This document shows positions 17,472 through 25,012 of a stretch of DNA of 64,000 nucleotides, in pieces. A model generated the notes under the pieces. It did not search any database, was not told where the DNA came from, and saw only the letters and a list, made by a program, of their open reading frames with translations. A program made the translations under genes and the position numbers. The stretch comes from Gp6-AA40 sp035649635 (GTDB lineage Bacteria > Acidobacteriota > Vicinamibacteria > Vicinamibacterales > UBA2999): assembly GCA_035649635.1 (NCBI GenBank), contig DASRJE010000154.1:39225-103224 (forward strand), given 5' to 3'. The stretch's first letter is position 1, and every line of letters starts with the position of its first letter.

Positions 17472-18104
17472 CTAGGCGCGGTTGGCGCGTCCGGTCACCG
17501 CGGCAAGAGCGACTCGTTCTGTCTTCTGAAGTCCGGCGACGAGGTAGTCGGCGAAGAGCTGCGCGATCTCATGCGACGTTGCCTGGCCGGCCGGGTCGTA
17601 CCAGCGCGGAATCCAGTTGATCGCACCGAAGATCACAAACGACGCCAGTTTGGGATCTCGCCGCGCGAAGAGGCCCGATTTCACGCCGTCGCCGATGATT
17701 TTGCGAAAGCCCTTGTCGATGCGATCGCGCTTGGCGATGACTTTCTTGAGCAGTGGCGGCGACAGCGCTTCCACCTCGAGTGTCCACGCCGTGCCGTGCA
17801 GAACGTCGATGAAGAGATGCACGAACGCCACGATCAAGCGGTGCATCTGCCGATCCGGCGGCAAGCCGGTTTGCTCGACCTCTTTGAGCTCTTTCAGGAT
17901 CAGGCCCAGCGAGTAGTCGTGGCACGCGTAGAGGATCTCTTCTTTGTTGCGGAAGTAGTAGTACAGGTTGCCGGGCGCCATGTTCAGCGCGCTGGCAATC
18001 TGATCCACGCTCGCACCGTGATAGCCGCGGCGACGAAAGATGGCGGCCGCCGCGCGAAGGATCTCAATCCGCTTGCGCTCGCCGCGAGGGCGAATGCGAT
18101 CCAT
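17472..18104 (-). CDS. TetR family regulator, predicted repressor of the benzoyl-CoA genes
   Basis: 210 residues from the ATG at 18104 (MDRIRPRGERKRIEILRAAAAIF). The N-terminal TetR helix-turn-helix is clear: AAAIFRRRGYHGASVDQIASALNMAPGNLYYYFRNKEEIL. The C-terminal part is helical and suits acyl-CoA-sensing TetR proteins, although no ligand residues can be named. It lies between the ligase gene and the hydratase gene on the same strand. Three near-identical palindromes (17423, 19777, 24892) stand in front of the catabolic units and are its likely operators. Their AACGNNCGTT core resembles the site reported for PaaR of Thermus thermophilus, a TetR sensor of phenylacetyl-CoA. I infer derepression by benzoyl-CoA or a related thioester. 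Confidence 0.88.
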   Translation of the reverse strand: MDRIRPRGERKRIEILRAAAAIFRRRGYHGASVDQIASALNMAPGNLYYYFRNKEEILYACHDYSLGLILKELKEVEQTGLPPDRQMHRLIVAFVHLFIDVLHGTAWTLEVEALSPPLLKKVIAKRDRIDKGFRKIIGDGVKSGLFARRDPKLASFVIFGAINWIPRWYDPAGQATSHEIAQLFADYLVAGLQKTERVALAAVTGRANRA

Positions 18105-18162
18105 GCCGAGGAGCGTACCACACGGGATTCGCGTGTCAGCGTGGTCCGGCCAGGGCCGGACA

Positions 18163-19761
18163 CTAGGCAGGCTCGCGGGTTTGGGGCGCGGCCTCGCGAG
18201 TTTCGTGCTGCGAGGCGCGCTCGCGTAACTTGAATCGCTGCACTTTCCCTGTTGCCGTGGTCGGCAACGCATCGACGAATTCCACCCAGCGGGGGCGCTT
18301 GTAGTCGGCGAGTCGGGTGCGAGCAAACTGCTGCAGTTCCGCCGCGAGTGCTGGCGTCGGATCGACGTCCTTGCTCGGCACGACATAGGCGAGGGGCTTC
18401 GCCAGGCCATCCTGGTCGGGTCGCCCGACCACGCCACAGGCGAGAACAGCCGGGTGTTCGAGGAGCGTGTGTTCCAGCTCTGTGGGGCTGACCCAGAGGC
18501 CTCCCACTTTGAGCATGTCGTCCGATCGCCCCGTGAACCAGTAGTACCCGTCCTCGTCTTGGTAGTAGTGGTCTCCTGTGCGAATCCAGTGTCCTTCAAT
18601 CGTATTCTTGGTCAGCTCATGCTGGTTCCAGTAGAAAGCGCACGTGGAATCGCCCCTGATGAGCAGGCTGCCGACCTCCCCGCGTGGGACGGGCGCGTCC
18701 GCTTCGTCGACGAGTTTCGCGTCGTAGCCGGCGACGGGTATGCCGCTCGAGCCGGGCCGGATGCTGCCGCGCCGGTTGGAGATGAAGATGTGCAGTGCCT
18801 CGGTCGAGCCAATGCCATCGAGGATCTCCAACCCGAATCGCTCCCGAAAGCGCTCGAACACGGCTGGTGGCAGCGCCTCGCCCGCCGAAACGGCGCAGCG
18901 AACGCTCGATAAGTCGAACTCACGTTGCTCGTCGTGGTGCGACAGGAGCATCGCGTAGTGCGTGGGCACCGAGAAGAACAGCGTCGGGCGATAGCGCTCG
19001 ACGAGGCCGTAGACGATCGGCGGTGTCACCGGTCCCGGCCAGAGGATGCTGGTGGCGCCGACAGCCAGCGGAAAGTACATCGCGTTGCCGAGTCCGTATG
19101 CGAAGAACAGCTTCGCAACGCTGAAGCACCGATCTGAGGCGTCGATGCCGAGGACGCCGCGCGCATATCCTTCGGCGCAGACCACCATGTCATGCTGCAG
19201 GTGGACACAGCCTTTGGGGCGCCCGGTGCTGCCCGACGAATACAGCCAGAAGGCCGGCGCATCGCAACTCGTTTGTTCAGCCTCCAGGGAGGGATCGGCA
19301 CGGCCGATCAGCGTGTCGAAATCGCGCGTCGCGCTGTGAGGCGTGGCGCCGACCACTACGACATGTCGTACCCAGGGACACCTCGGCACGACGTCGGCGA
19401 CGCGAGGGTAGAGCGACGCGCTGACGATGGCCACCACCGCACGCGAGTCCTTCAGGACGAACTCGTAGTCGCTCGGTGTCCACAGGGTGTTCACCGGGAT
19501 GGGCACTGCGCCGGTCTTGATCGCGCCGAAGAACGCGAACACCATCTCCGGGCCATCGAGCATCAGGAGGAGGACCCGTTCTTCCGGCCGGACGCCAAGT
19601 TCGGCCCGCAGTGCCGAACCGGTCCGGTTCACCTGCTCGTGGAGAGAGGCGTACGACACTCGTCGCTCTTCGCACTCGATGGCGATGGCCGGGCCCCGGC
19701 CTTCGGTGATGTGGCGATCGACGAAATAGGCAGCCGCGTTGAACACATCACTCGGGACCAT
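18163..19761 (-). CDS. benzoate-CoA ligase family acyl-CoA synthetase
   Basis: 532 residues of the ANL superfamily. The ATP loop YSSGSTGRPKG is at about 174-184, followed by CVHLQHDMVVCAEGYARGVLGI. GIGSTEALHIFISN, RTGDHYYQDEDGYYWFTGRSDDMLKVGGLWVSP and the catalytic lysine region TTATGKVQRFKLR complete the adenylation motifs. The wording of these segments matches benzoate-CoA and related aryl-CoA ligases. It makes the aryl-CoA that BoxB attacks. It is the first gene of unit 1, and a predicted TetR operator lies 15 bases upstream of its ATG. Benzoate itself versus a hydroxy- or aminobenzoate cannot be decided from sequence. Confidence 0.88.
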   Translation of the reverse strand: MVPSDVFNAAAYFVDRHITEGRGPAIAIECEERRVSYASLHEQVNRTGSALRAELGVRPEERVLLLMLDGPEMVFAFFGAIKTGAVPIPVNTLWTPSDYEFVLKDSRAVVAIVSASLYPRVADVVPRCPWVRHVVVVGATPHSATRDFDTLIGRADPSLEAEQTSCDAPAFWLYSSGSTGRPKGCVHLQHDMVVCAEGYARGVLGIDASDRCFSVAKLFFAYGLGNAMYFPLAVGATSILWPGPVTPPIVYGLVERYRPTLFFSVPTHYAMLLSHHDEQREFDLSSVRCAVSAGEALPPAVFERFRERFGLEILDGIGSTEALHIFISNRRGSIRPGSSGIPVAGYDAKLVDEADAPVPRGEVGSLLIRGDSTCAFYWNQHELTKNTIEGHWIRTGDHYYQDEDGYYWFTGRSDDMLKVGGLWVSPTELEHTLLEHPAVLACGVVGRPDQDGLAKPLAYVVPSKDVDPTPALAAELQQFARTRLADYKRPRWVEFVDALPTTATGKVQRFKLRERASQHETREAAPQTREPA

Positions 19762-19776
19762 GGCGGTCTATCAGAA

Positions 19777-19794
19777 TTTGAACGAGCATTCCAG
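19777..19794. promoter_or_regulatory. predicted TetR operator before the benzoate-CoA ligase gene
   Basis: TTTGAACGAGCATTCCAG shares 16 of 18 bases with the site at 24892. Its core is AACGAGCATT (19781-19790). It lies 15 bases upstream of the ligase ATG (19761) and about 50 bases before the divergent tannase-like gene (19845), so it could affect both promoters. Confidence 0.7.
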
Positions 19795-19844
19795 TCTCGT
19801 GGACGATGCAGTGTAGACTACGCCCGCACTGTGGGAGGAGAGAA

Positions 19845-21413
19845 ATGATCGCTCGTGTCATCGTCATCGCTTTGGCGGCGACAGCCGTTCTCGTCGTGAA
19901 TCCCTCGCGTGCCTCGGGCGCGCCTGTCCCGTGTGCGGATCTCGGCAGGCTCTCTCTCCCCGACACAACGATTACGTCGGCCGAGGAGATTCCGGCTGGA
20001 GAATGGGCGCCACCTGCAGGCCCGCGACAGACGAGTCTGCCTGCTTTCTGTCGAGTCGCGCTGACCGTCTCGCCTCAGATTCGCATCGAGGTCTGGCTGC
20101 CGAAAGACAACTGGAACGGACGGTATCGGGGTGAAGGTGGTGGAGGATATGCTGGCCAGATCTCTTACGGCGGTCTGGCCGCGGGCCTTCGCGCCGGTTA
20201 CGCCACTGCCAGCACGGACACCGGACACCCGTCGTCGGTTGGTGGAACTTTTGCGCTCAACTCGGACGGGACATTGAACAGGCAATCGATCGTCGATTTT
20301 GCCGAGCGATCGCTGCACGAGTTGGCCATCAAGTCGAAGGCCGTGATCAAGGCGTACTACGATCGCGCGCCAACCTTCTCGTATTGGAACGGGTGTTCAA
20401 CTGGTGGTCGTCAGGGACTGATAGCCGCACAGCGGTTTCCGCAGGAGTACGAGGGGCTGGTGATCGGTGCGCCCGCCATCAACTGGGATCGCTTCATCGC
20501 CGCTGAGCTCTGGCCGCAGATCGTGATGAACAAGTCGGTAGGGGCTCCCGTCGCGACGTCAAAGCTCACCGCGGTGACGAACGCTGCAGTCGCCGCCTGC
20601 GATGCCAGCGACGGCGTGAAGGACGGGATCATCAACGACCCTCGCAAGTGTAGCTACGATCCATCGGCGCTCGCATGCAAGGCCGGAGACGACCCCGCGG
20701 CGTGCCTGGCACCCCAAGAGGTGGACGCGGTTCGCAAGATCTGGAACGGTCCGGCCTCGGCATCAGGCGAGCGTCTCTGGTTCGGGCTCGAACGCGGCAC
20801 TCCACTGGGGTTCCTCGCCGGCGGGAGCCCGTTCCCGATCGCCGCCACGCACTTCCAGTACTGGATCCGTCAGGACCCGAAGTTCGATTGGCACACCTTG
20901 AGGGAGGCGGACTTCGAGGCCGACTTCAACACCTCGCAACGGAAGTTCAACGAAGTGATCGGAACCGATGATCCGAACCTCGCCGCCTTTCGCAAACGGG
21001 GTGGCAAGATGATCATCTGGCACGGCGAGGCAGACCCTCTCATTTTCCCACGCGGCACCGTCAATTACTTCGAGCGTGTGCTGGCGGCGAACGGCGGTGC
21101 ACGGCAGGTGAGTCAGTTCGCCCGCCTGTTCATGGCGCCCGGTGTTGGACACTGTGGGGGCGGTGACGGACCGAATCCGGTCGGCGTCTTCGAAACGATG
21201 GTCAACTGGGTGGAGAAAGGCGTCGCGCCTGACTCACTTCCGGCAAGCCGCAGGCGTGAGGATGGAACTGTCATGTCGCGGCCGCTGTGCCCGTACCCAA
21301 CCATTGCCAGGTGGAACGGCAGTGGCAGCACCGACGAGGCCGGGAACTTTTCATGCGTTGACGGACGGCAGGAGCCACGAGACTTCAGAGTCGCCAACGC
21401 TCCACGCAAGTGA
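19845..21413 (+). CDS. secreted tannase/feruloyl esterase family protein
   Basis: 522 residues from the ATG at 19845, preceded by a strong GGGAGGAG at 19833-19840. Residues 1-26 are a signal peptide. The nucleophile motif GCSTGGRQG (Cys184-Ser185) and the C-terminal GVGHCGGGDGP, which supplies the catalytic His next to a Cys, form the CS-D-HC arrangement of tannase/feruloyl esterases. WHGEADPLIFP probably carries the acid. Family members release aromatic acids such as gallate, ferulate or phthalate monoesters from esters. It diverges from the benzoate-CoA ligase across a shared regulatory gap, so feeding an aromatic acid to the box pathway is a reasonable inference; the exact ester is unknown. 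Confidence 0.85.
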   Translation: MIARVIVIALAATAVLVVNPSRASGAPVPCADLGRLSLPDTTITSAEEIPAGEWAPPAGPRQTSLPAFCRVALTVSPQIRIEVWLPKDNWNGRYRGEGGGGYAGQISYGGLAAGLRAGYATASTDTGHPSSVGGTFALNSDGTLNRQSIVDFAERSLHELAIKSKAVIKAYYDRAPTFSYWNGCSTGGRQGLIAAQRFPQEYEGLVIGAPAINWDRFIAAELWPQIVMNKSVGAPVATSKLTAVTNAAVAACDASDGVKDGIINDPRKCSYDPSALACKAGDDPAACLAPQEVDAVRKIWNGPASASGERLWFGLERGTPLGFLAGGSPFPIAATHFQYWIRQDPKFDWHTLREADFEADFNTSQRKFNEVIGTDDPNLAAFRKRGGKMIIWHGEADPLIFPRGTVNYFERVLAANGGARQVSQFARLFMAPGVGHCGGGDGPNPVGVFETMVNWVEKGVAPDSLPASRRREDGTVMSRPLCPYPTIARWNGSGSTDEAGNFSCVDGRQEPRDFRVANAPRK

Positions 21414-21427
21414 GAGGGCGACGAAGA

Positions 21428-22216
21428 TCACGCGCCCGTGTGCATCTGAGTGGAACGAAGAAAACGCACGGCGACTGCTTCCACTGTCTGCGGCTGGTCG
21501 ATGTGTGGTGAGTGACCGCAGCGCTCGAGCACGAGCGTCTCCGCGTGTCCCGAGACGCTCCGGGCAATCGCCTCCATCTGCCGCCCTGTGCCATATTCAT
21601 CGTCGCTGCCCTGAATCACCAAGGTCGAACAGGTGATTGCCGGCAGAAATTCCGTGATGTTCCAGCTCCGGAACTCTTCGCTGAGCCAGACGTCAGTCCA
21701 GAACTCGAAGAGGCTATCGACGTTCGATCCGTGGTGCCGCTCGAGCCGCGCTCGTAGGTCGGTTGAGCGATACGAGTCGCGGACCTTAGCGATGCTCGTG
21801 ACGGTCAACTCTTCCACGAAGACATGCGACGCCTCGAGGATGAGAGCTGCCGGTGTCACCGCGCCCGAACCGGCGCAAATTAACGCGATCGATCCCCCAT
21901 CGCTGTGGCCGAAGAGAATCGGCCGGCTGATGTCGAAGGTGTCGAGCAGCCGCGGAAGGACCTTGAGCGCTTCGCTGTGCATGAAGTGTGGCGTCAATGG
22001 TCCGTGCAACGGGTCCGAGCCGCCGTACCCCTGGCGGTTGTAGACCAGTCCGCTCCACCCAAGTTTTGCGCACAACGCGGCAGGGAAGTCGCGCCACCGT
22101 GTGATCGAACCGAGCCCTTCGTGAAGGAACACGATCGTCGGGGTCTCGCTGGAGCTCGGACCGTACCGCTCGTACTCGAGGCGAACGCCGTCAATGTTCA
22201 CGAACTGGGTCGCCAC
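21428..22216 (-). CDS. alpha/beta hydrolase, last gene of the boxB unit
   Basis: 262 residues from a GTG at 22216 (VATQFVNIDGVRLEYERYG), 7 bases after the thiolase stop; the frame extends to 22288 inside the thiolase gene without family similarity. The fold is clear: IVFLHEGLGSITRWRDFP (oxyanion loop), the nucleophile elbow FGHSDGGSIAL, LVIQGSDDEYGT (acid) and LERCGHSPHIDQP (His). FGHSDGG and HEGLGS are typical of hydrolases found with aromatic degradation genes. Its place after boxB and the thiolase suggests ester, enol-lactone or acyl-CoA hydrolysis in the same pathway. Substrate is unassigned. Confidence 0.83.
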   Translation of the reverse strand: MATQFVNIDGVRLEYERYGPSSSETPTIVFLHEGLGSITRWRDFPAALCAKLGWSGLVYNRQGYGGSDPLHGPLTPHFMHSEALKVLPRLLDTFDISRPILFGHSDGGSIALICAGSGAVTPAALILEASHVFVEELTVTSIAKVRDSYRSTDLRARLERHHGSNVDSLFEFWTDVWLSEEFRSWNITEFLPAITCSTLVIQGSDDEYGTGRQMEAIARSVSGHAETLVLERCGHSPHIDQPQTVEAVAVRFLRSTQMHTGA

Positions 22217-22223
22217 GCCGCTA

Positions 22224-23402
22224 CTACACGCGCTCGACAATGACCGCGAGACCCTGACCGACACCGATACACATGGTCGCCAGGCCATAGCGTCCGCCGC
22301 GCCGGTGCAACGCGTGAACGAGCGTCACCAGCATCCGTGCGCCGGTCGCGCCGAGAGGATGGCCGAGCGCGATTGCCCCTCCGTAGATGTTGACCTTCAG
22401 CGGGTCGAGTGCGAGCTCGCGGACACATGCAATAGCCTGCGATGCGAATGCCTCATTCAGCTCGATCAGGTCGAGCTGCGCTGCGCTGATCCCGGCGCGC
22501 GCCAGCGCCTTTCGCGTCGCAGAGATCGGGCCGAGGCCCATCACGGATGGATCGACGCCGGTCACTGCCGACGCCACGATACGCGCCAGCGGGCGCCGTC
22601 CGTTCAGCATGCGTTCGGAGACCACGAGCAACGCGGCGGCGCCGTCGCTGATACCGCTCGTATTGCCCGCGGTCACCGTGCCGTCTCGTGAGAATGCCGG
22701 TTTCAGCGTTGCCAGCTTTTCAAGGGTTGTATCGGGCCGCGGATGCTCGTCTCGATCGACGACCCCAGACGCCCCAACGGAGACGGGAAGTATCTCATCG
22801 TTGAACGCGCCCTCCGCCGCGGCGCAGGCCGCCCGCCGCTGGCTCTCGAGCGCAAATCGATCCTGTTCGTCCCTGGTGATGCCATAGACAGTAGCGACCC
22901 TCTCGGCCGTCGCGCCCAAAGGGATCGTCCACTCGGCATTCATTCGAGGATTGGTGAAGCGCCAGCCCACTGTGGAGTCGGCCATCTGGGGGACGTCCCT
23001 CGACCATGGCGTCGCGGACTTGAGCATGACCATGGGCGCACGCGTCATGCTCTCTACGCCGCCGGCGACGAGCATGTCACCTTCGCCCGCACGGATCGCA
23101 TAGACGGCCGCGACCACTGCCTGCAGGCCGGATCCGCACAACCGATTTACCGTCTGACCCGGGACGTCGATCGGAAGCCCGGCGAGTAGCGCCGCCATGC
23201 GCGCGACGTTGCGATTGTCCTCGCCTGCCTGGTTTGTACAGCCAAGAACCACATCGTCGATCGACGCCGGATCGATCGCTGCGCGATCGACGGCGCCGCG
23301 AACGACCAGTGCGCCGAGATCGTCGGCGCGGATGTTCGCCAGAGCGCCGCCGGCGCGGCCGATGGGCGTGCGGACGCCCGACACAATGAATGCATCTGTC
23401 AT
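22224..23402 (-). CDS. acetyl-CoA acyltransferase, probable 3-oxoadipyl-CoA thiolase
   Basis: 392 residues with all thiolase landmarks: the nucleophile region VNRLCGSGLQAV, NEAFASQA, GGAIALGHPLGATGARM and the C-terminal active-site cysteine in MCIGVGQG. The opening AFIVSGVRTPIGRAGGALANIRADDL and the phrase VLGCTNQAGEDNRNVARMA resemble PcaF/PaaJ-type 3-oxoadipyl-CoA thiolases, which yield succinyl-CoA and acetyl-CoA. The gene begins 16 bases after the boxB stop, as expected if it performs the last step of the box pathway. Chain-length specificity cannot be proven from motifs. Confidence 0.87.
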   Translation of the reverse strand: MTDAFIVSGVRTPIGRAGGALANIRADDLGALVVRGAVDRAAIDPASIDDVVLGCTNQAGEDNRNVARMAALLAGLPIDVPGQTVNRLCGSGLQAVVAAVYAIRAGEGDMLVAGGVESMTRAPMVMLKSATPWSRDVPQMADSTVGWRFTNPRMNAEWTIPLGATAERVATVYGITRDEQDRFALESQRRAACAAAEGAFNDEILPVSVGASGVVDRDEHPRPDTTLEKLATLKPAFSRDGTVTAGNTSGISDGAAALLVVSERMLNGRRPLARIVASAVTGVDPSVMGLGPISATRKALARAGISAAQLDLIELNEAFASQAIACVRELALDPLKVNIYGGAIALGHPLGATGARMLVTLVHALHRRGGRYGLATMCIGVGQGLAVIVERV

Positions 23403-23418
23403 GAGATGGCCATGGAGA

Positions 23419-24852
23419 TCAGTTGAATCGGATGTACTCGAAGTCGAGTGCCTGGCCGTTAATCCCGGTGCGTGGCGCGGCGATCCAGTTCGCGAACTTG
23501 CCGGGCTCGACCACGCGACCGGCCATCAACGATTGCACGAACGCGTAATCCTTTTCGCCTGGCAGCCAGCGGCTCCGGCGCGCGTGCCACTGGTCCTTGC
23601 CCATGACCTCTCCGTCTGGACCGATGTAGTGGCCCGCAAAACTGCCGATCGCGCGATGGAAGCCTTTGTGGGGCAGTCGCAACCTGTAGGGGAGACCGGC
23701 CCTCTCGATGTGGCGATTCCACCGATCGACACCCGCCTGCACTTCGGCGATGTAATCGTCCCGGAGCCGCTCGTTCATGGCCGAGAGCGCCGGCACCTCG
23801 CGATCGACGAGCTGGCCGTTGTCGACCTCCGCGACGACGTATGTGGCATCCGAGAGTACGTGGTCGTCTTCGATCTTGGTTTCTCCGTAACGGCCCTTCA
23901 GTCCGCACGTGAAGTACGTGGCGGCGTTCGACGACACATCGGATCCAAACAGGTCCAGCGTAACGCTGTAGTGGAAATTGAGATAGCGCTGGACGGTGGG
24001 GAGGTCGATCACGCCCAGTGCACGAACGTGGTCTGGATCGTCGACTTTGCTTTCGGCCATCACGTCGGCCGTCCGCTGCACGATGCGGCCGACACCCGTC
24101 TCGCCAACGAACATGTGATGCGCTTCTTCGGTCAGCATGAAGCGGCATGTCCGGGCGAGCGGGTCGAACCCCGATTCGGCCAGTGACGACAACTGGAACT
24201 TGCCGTCGCGATCGGTGAAGAACGTGAACATGTAGAAGGCCAGCCAATCGGGCGTCGGCTCGTTGAAGGCGCCAAGGATGCGGGGATTGTCCTCGTCGCC
24301 AGACCGGCGCTCGAGCAGCGCCTCCGCTTCTTCGCGGCCGTCGCGGCCGAAGTAGCGGTGCAGGAGATACACCATGGCCCACAGGTGCCGGCCTTCCTCG
24401 ACGTTGACCTGGTAGATGTTGCGCAGATCGTAGAGCGACGGGCAGGACATACCGAGCATCCGCTGCTGCTCGACCGACGCTGGCTCGGTGTCTCCCTGCG
24501 TGACGATGATGCGTCGAAGGGGCGAACGGTATTCGCCGGGCACCTCCTGCCAGGCCGGCCGCCCTTTGTTGACGCCGAAGTTGATCTCGCGCCCGGCGAA
24601 CGGAGGCGCGAGGAAGATGCCCCAGCGATAGTCGGGCATCTTCACGTATCCGAACTGCGCCCAGCCTTCGCGGTCGACACTGATGGCTGTTCGCAGATAC
24701 ACGTCGTGGCTCTGGCTGCCGCTGGGTCCCATGTCATGCCACCACCCCATGTAGGCGGGCTGCCAGTGCTCGAGCGCACGCTGCAGCACGCGGTCGCGTC
24801 CCAGGTCGACGTTGTTCGGGATCTTGTCTCCGTAGTCGACGTGGCTGGTCAT
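23419..24852 (-). CDS. boxB: benzoyl-CoA 2,3-epoxidase oxygenase subunit BoxB
   Basis: 477 residues from the ATG at 24852 (MTSHVDYGDKIPNNVDLG), close to the usual BoxB length of about 475; the frame extends upstream but loses similarity. The opening, the segment ALEHWQPAYMGWWHDMGP and the phrase VYLRTAISVDREGWAQFGYVKMPDYRWGIFLAP are typical of BoxB. Two ExxH carboxylate-histidine motifs (EEGRHLWAM and EEAHHMFVG) would bind the diiron centre. BoxB epoxidises benzoyl-CoA with O2 and needs electrons from the flavin/FeS reductase BoxA, which is not in the window. It heads the unit boxB-thiolase-hydrolase and has a perfect palindromic operator 39 bases upstream. Confidence 0.94.
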   Translation of the reverse strand: MTSHVDYGDKIPNNVDLGRDRVLQRALEHWQPAYMGWWHDMGPSGSQSHDVYLRTAISVDREGWAQFGYVKMPDYRWGIFLAPPFAGREINFGVNKGRPAWQEVPGEYRSPLRRIIVTQGDTEPASVEQQRMLGMSCPSLYDLRNIYQVNVEEGRHLWAMVYLLHRYFGRDGREEAEALLERRSGDEDNPRILGAFNEPTPDWLAFYMFTFFTDRDGKFQLSSLAESGFDPLARTCRFMLTEEAHHMFVGETGVGRIVQRTADVMAESKVDDPDHVRALGVIDLPTVQRYLNFHYSVTLDLFGSDVSSNAATYFTCGLKGRYGETKIEDDHVLSDATYVVAEVDNGQLVDREVPALSAMNERLRDDYIAEVQAGVDRWNRHIERAGLPYRLRLPHKGFHRAIGSFAGHYIGPDGEVMGKDQWHARRSRWLPGEKDYAFVQSLMAGRVVEPGKFANWIAAPRTGINGQALDFEYIRFN

Positions 24853-24891
24853 GAAGGGAGGCTCCACCCGGTTGCGCGCGTGTCTGTCACA

Positions 24892-24909
24892 TTTGAACGA
24901 TCGTTCCAG
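24892..24909. promoter_or_regulatory. predicted TetR operator before boxB
   Basis: TTTGAACGATCGTTCCAG contains the perfect 12-base palindrome GAACGATCGTTC (24895-24906). It lies 39 bases upstream of the boxB ATG, on the only intergenic promoter position for the boxB-thiolase-hydrolase unit. It is the most symmetrical of the three sites and probably the strongest. Confidence 0.75.
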
Positions 24910-25012
24910 AATCGTAGTGCGCTGATCGGCAGGCGTCAACAGGCGCTTCGATGCAAAGAAGAGGAGAAAGCGATCCGGCGTGCGACGGCTCAGCGCGACG
25001 ACACCATACGTT

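Noticed and set aside
16509..18233. Plus-strand open frame of 574 codons
   Set aside because: It lies antisense to the hydratase and TetR genes, which have clear family motifs and starts. Its own translation has no recognisable domain and is typical of a GC-rich shadow frame.
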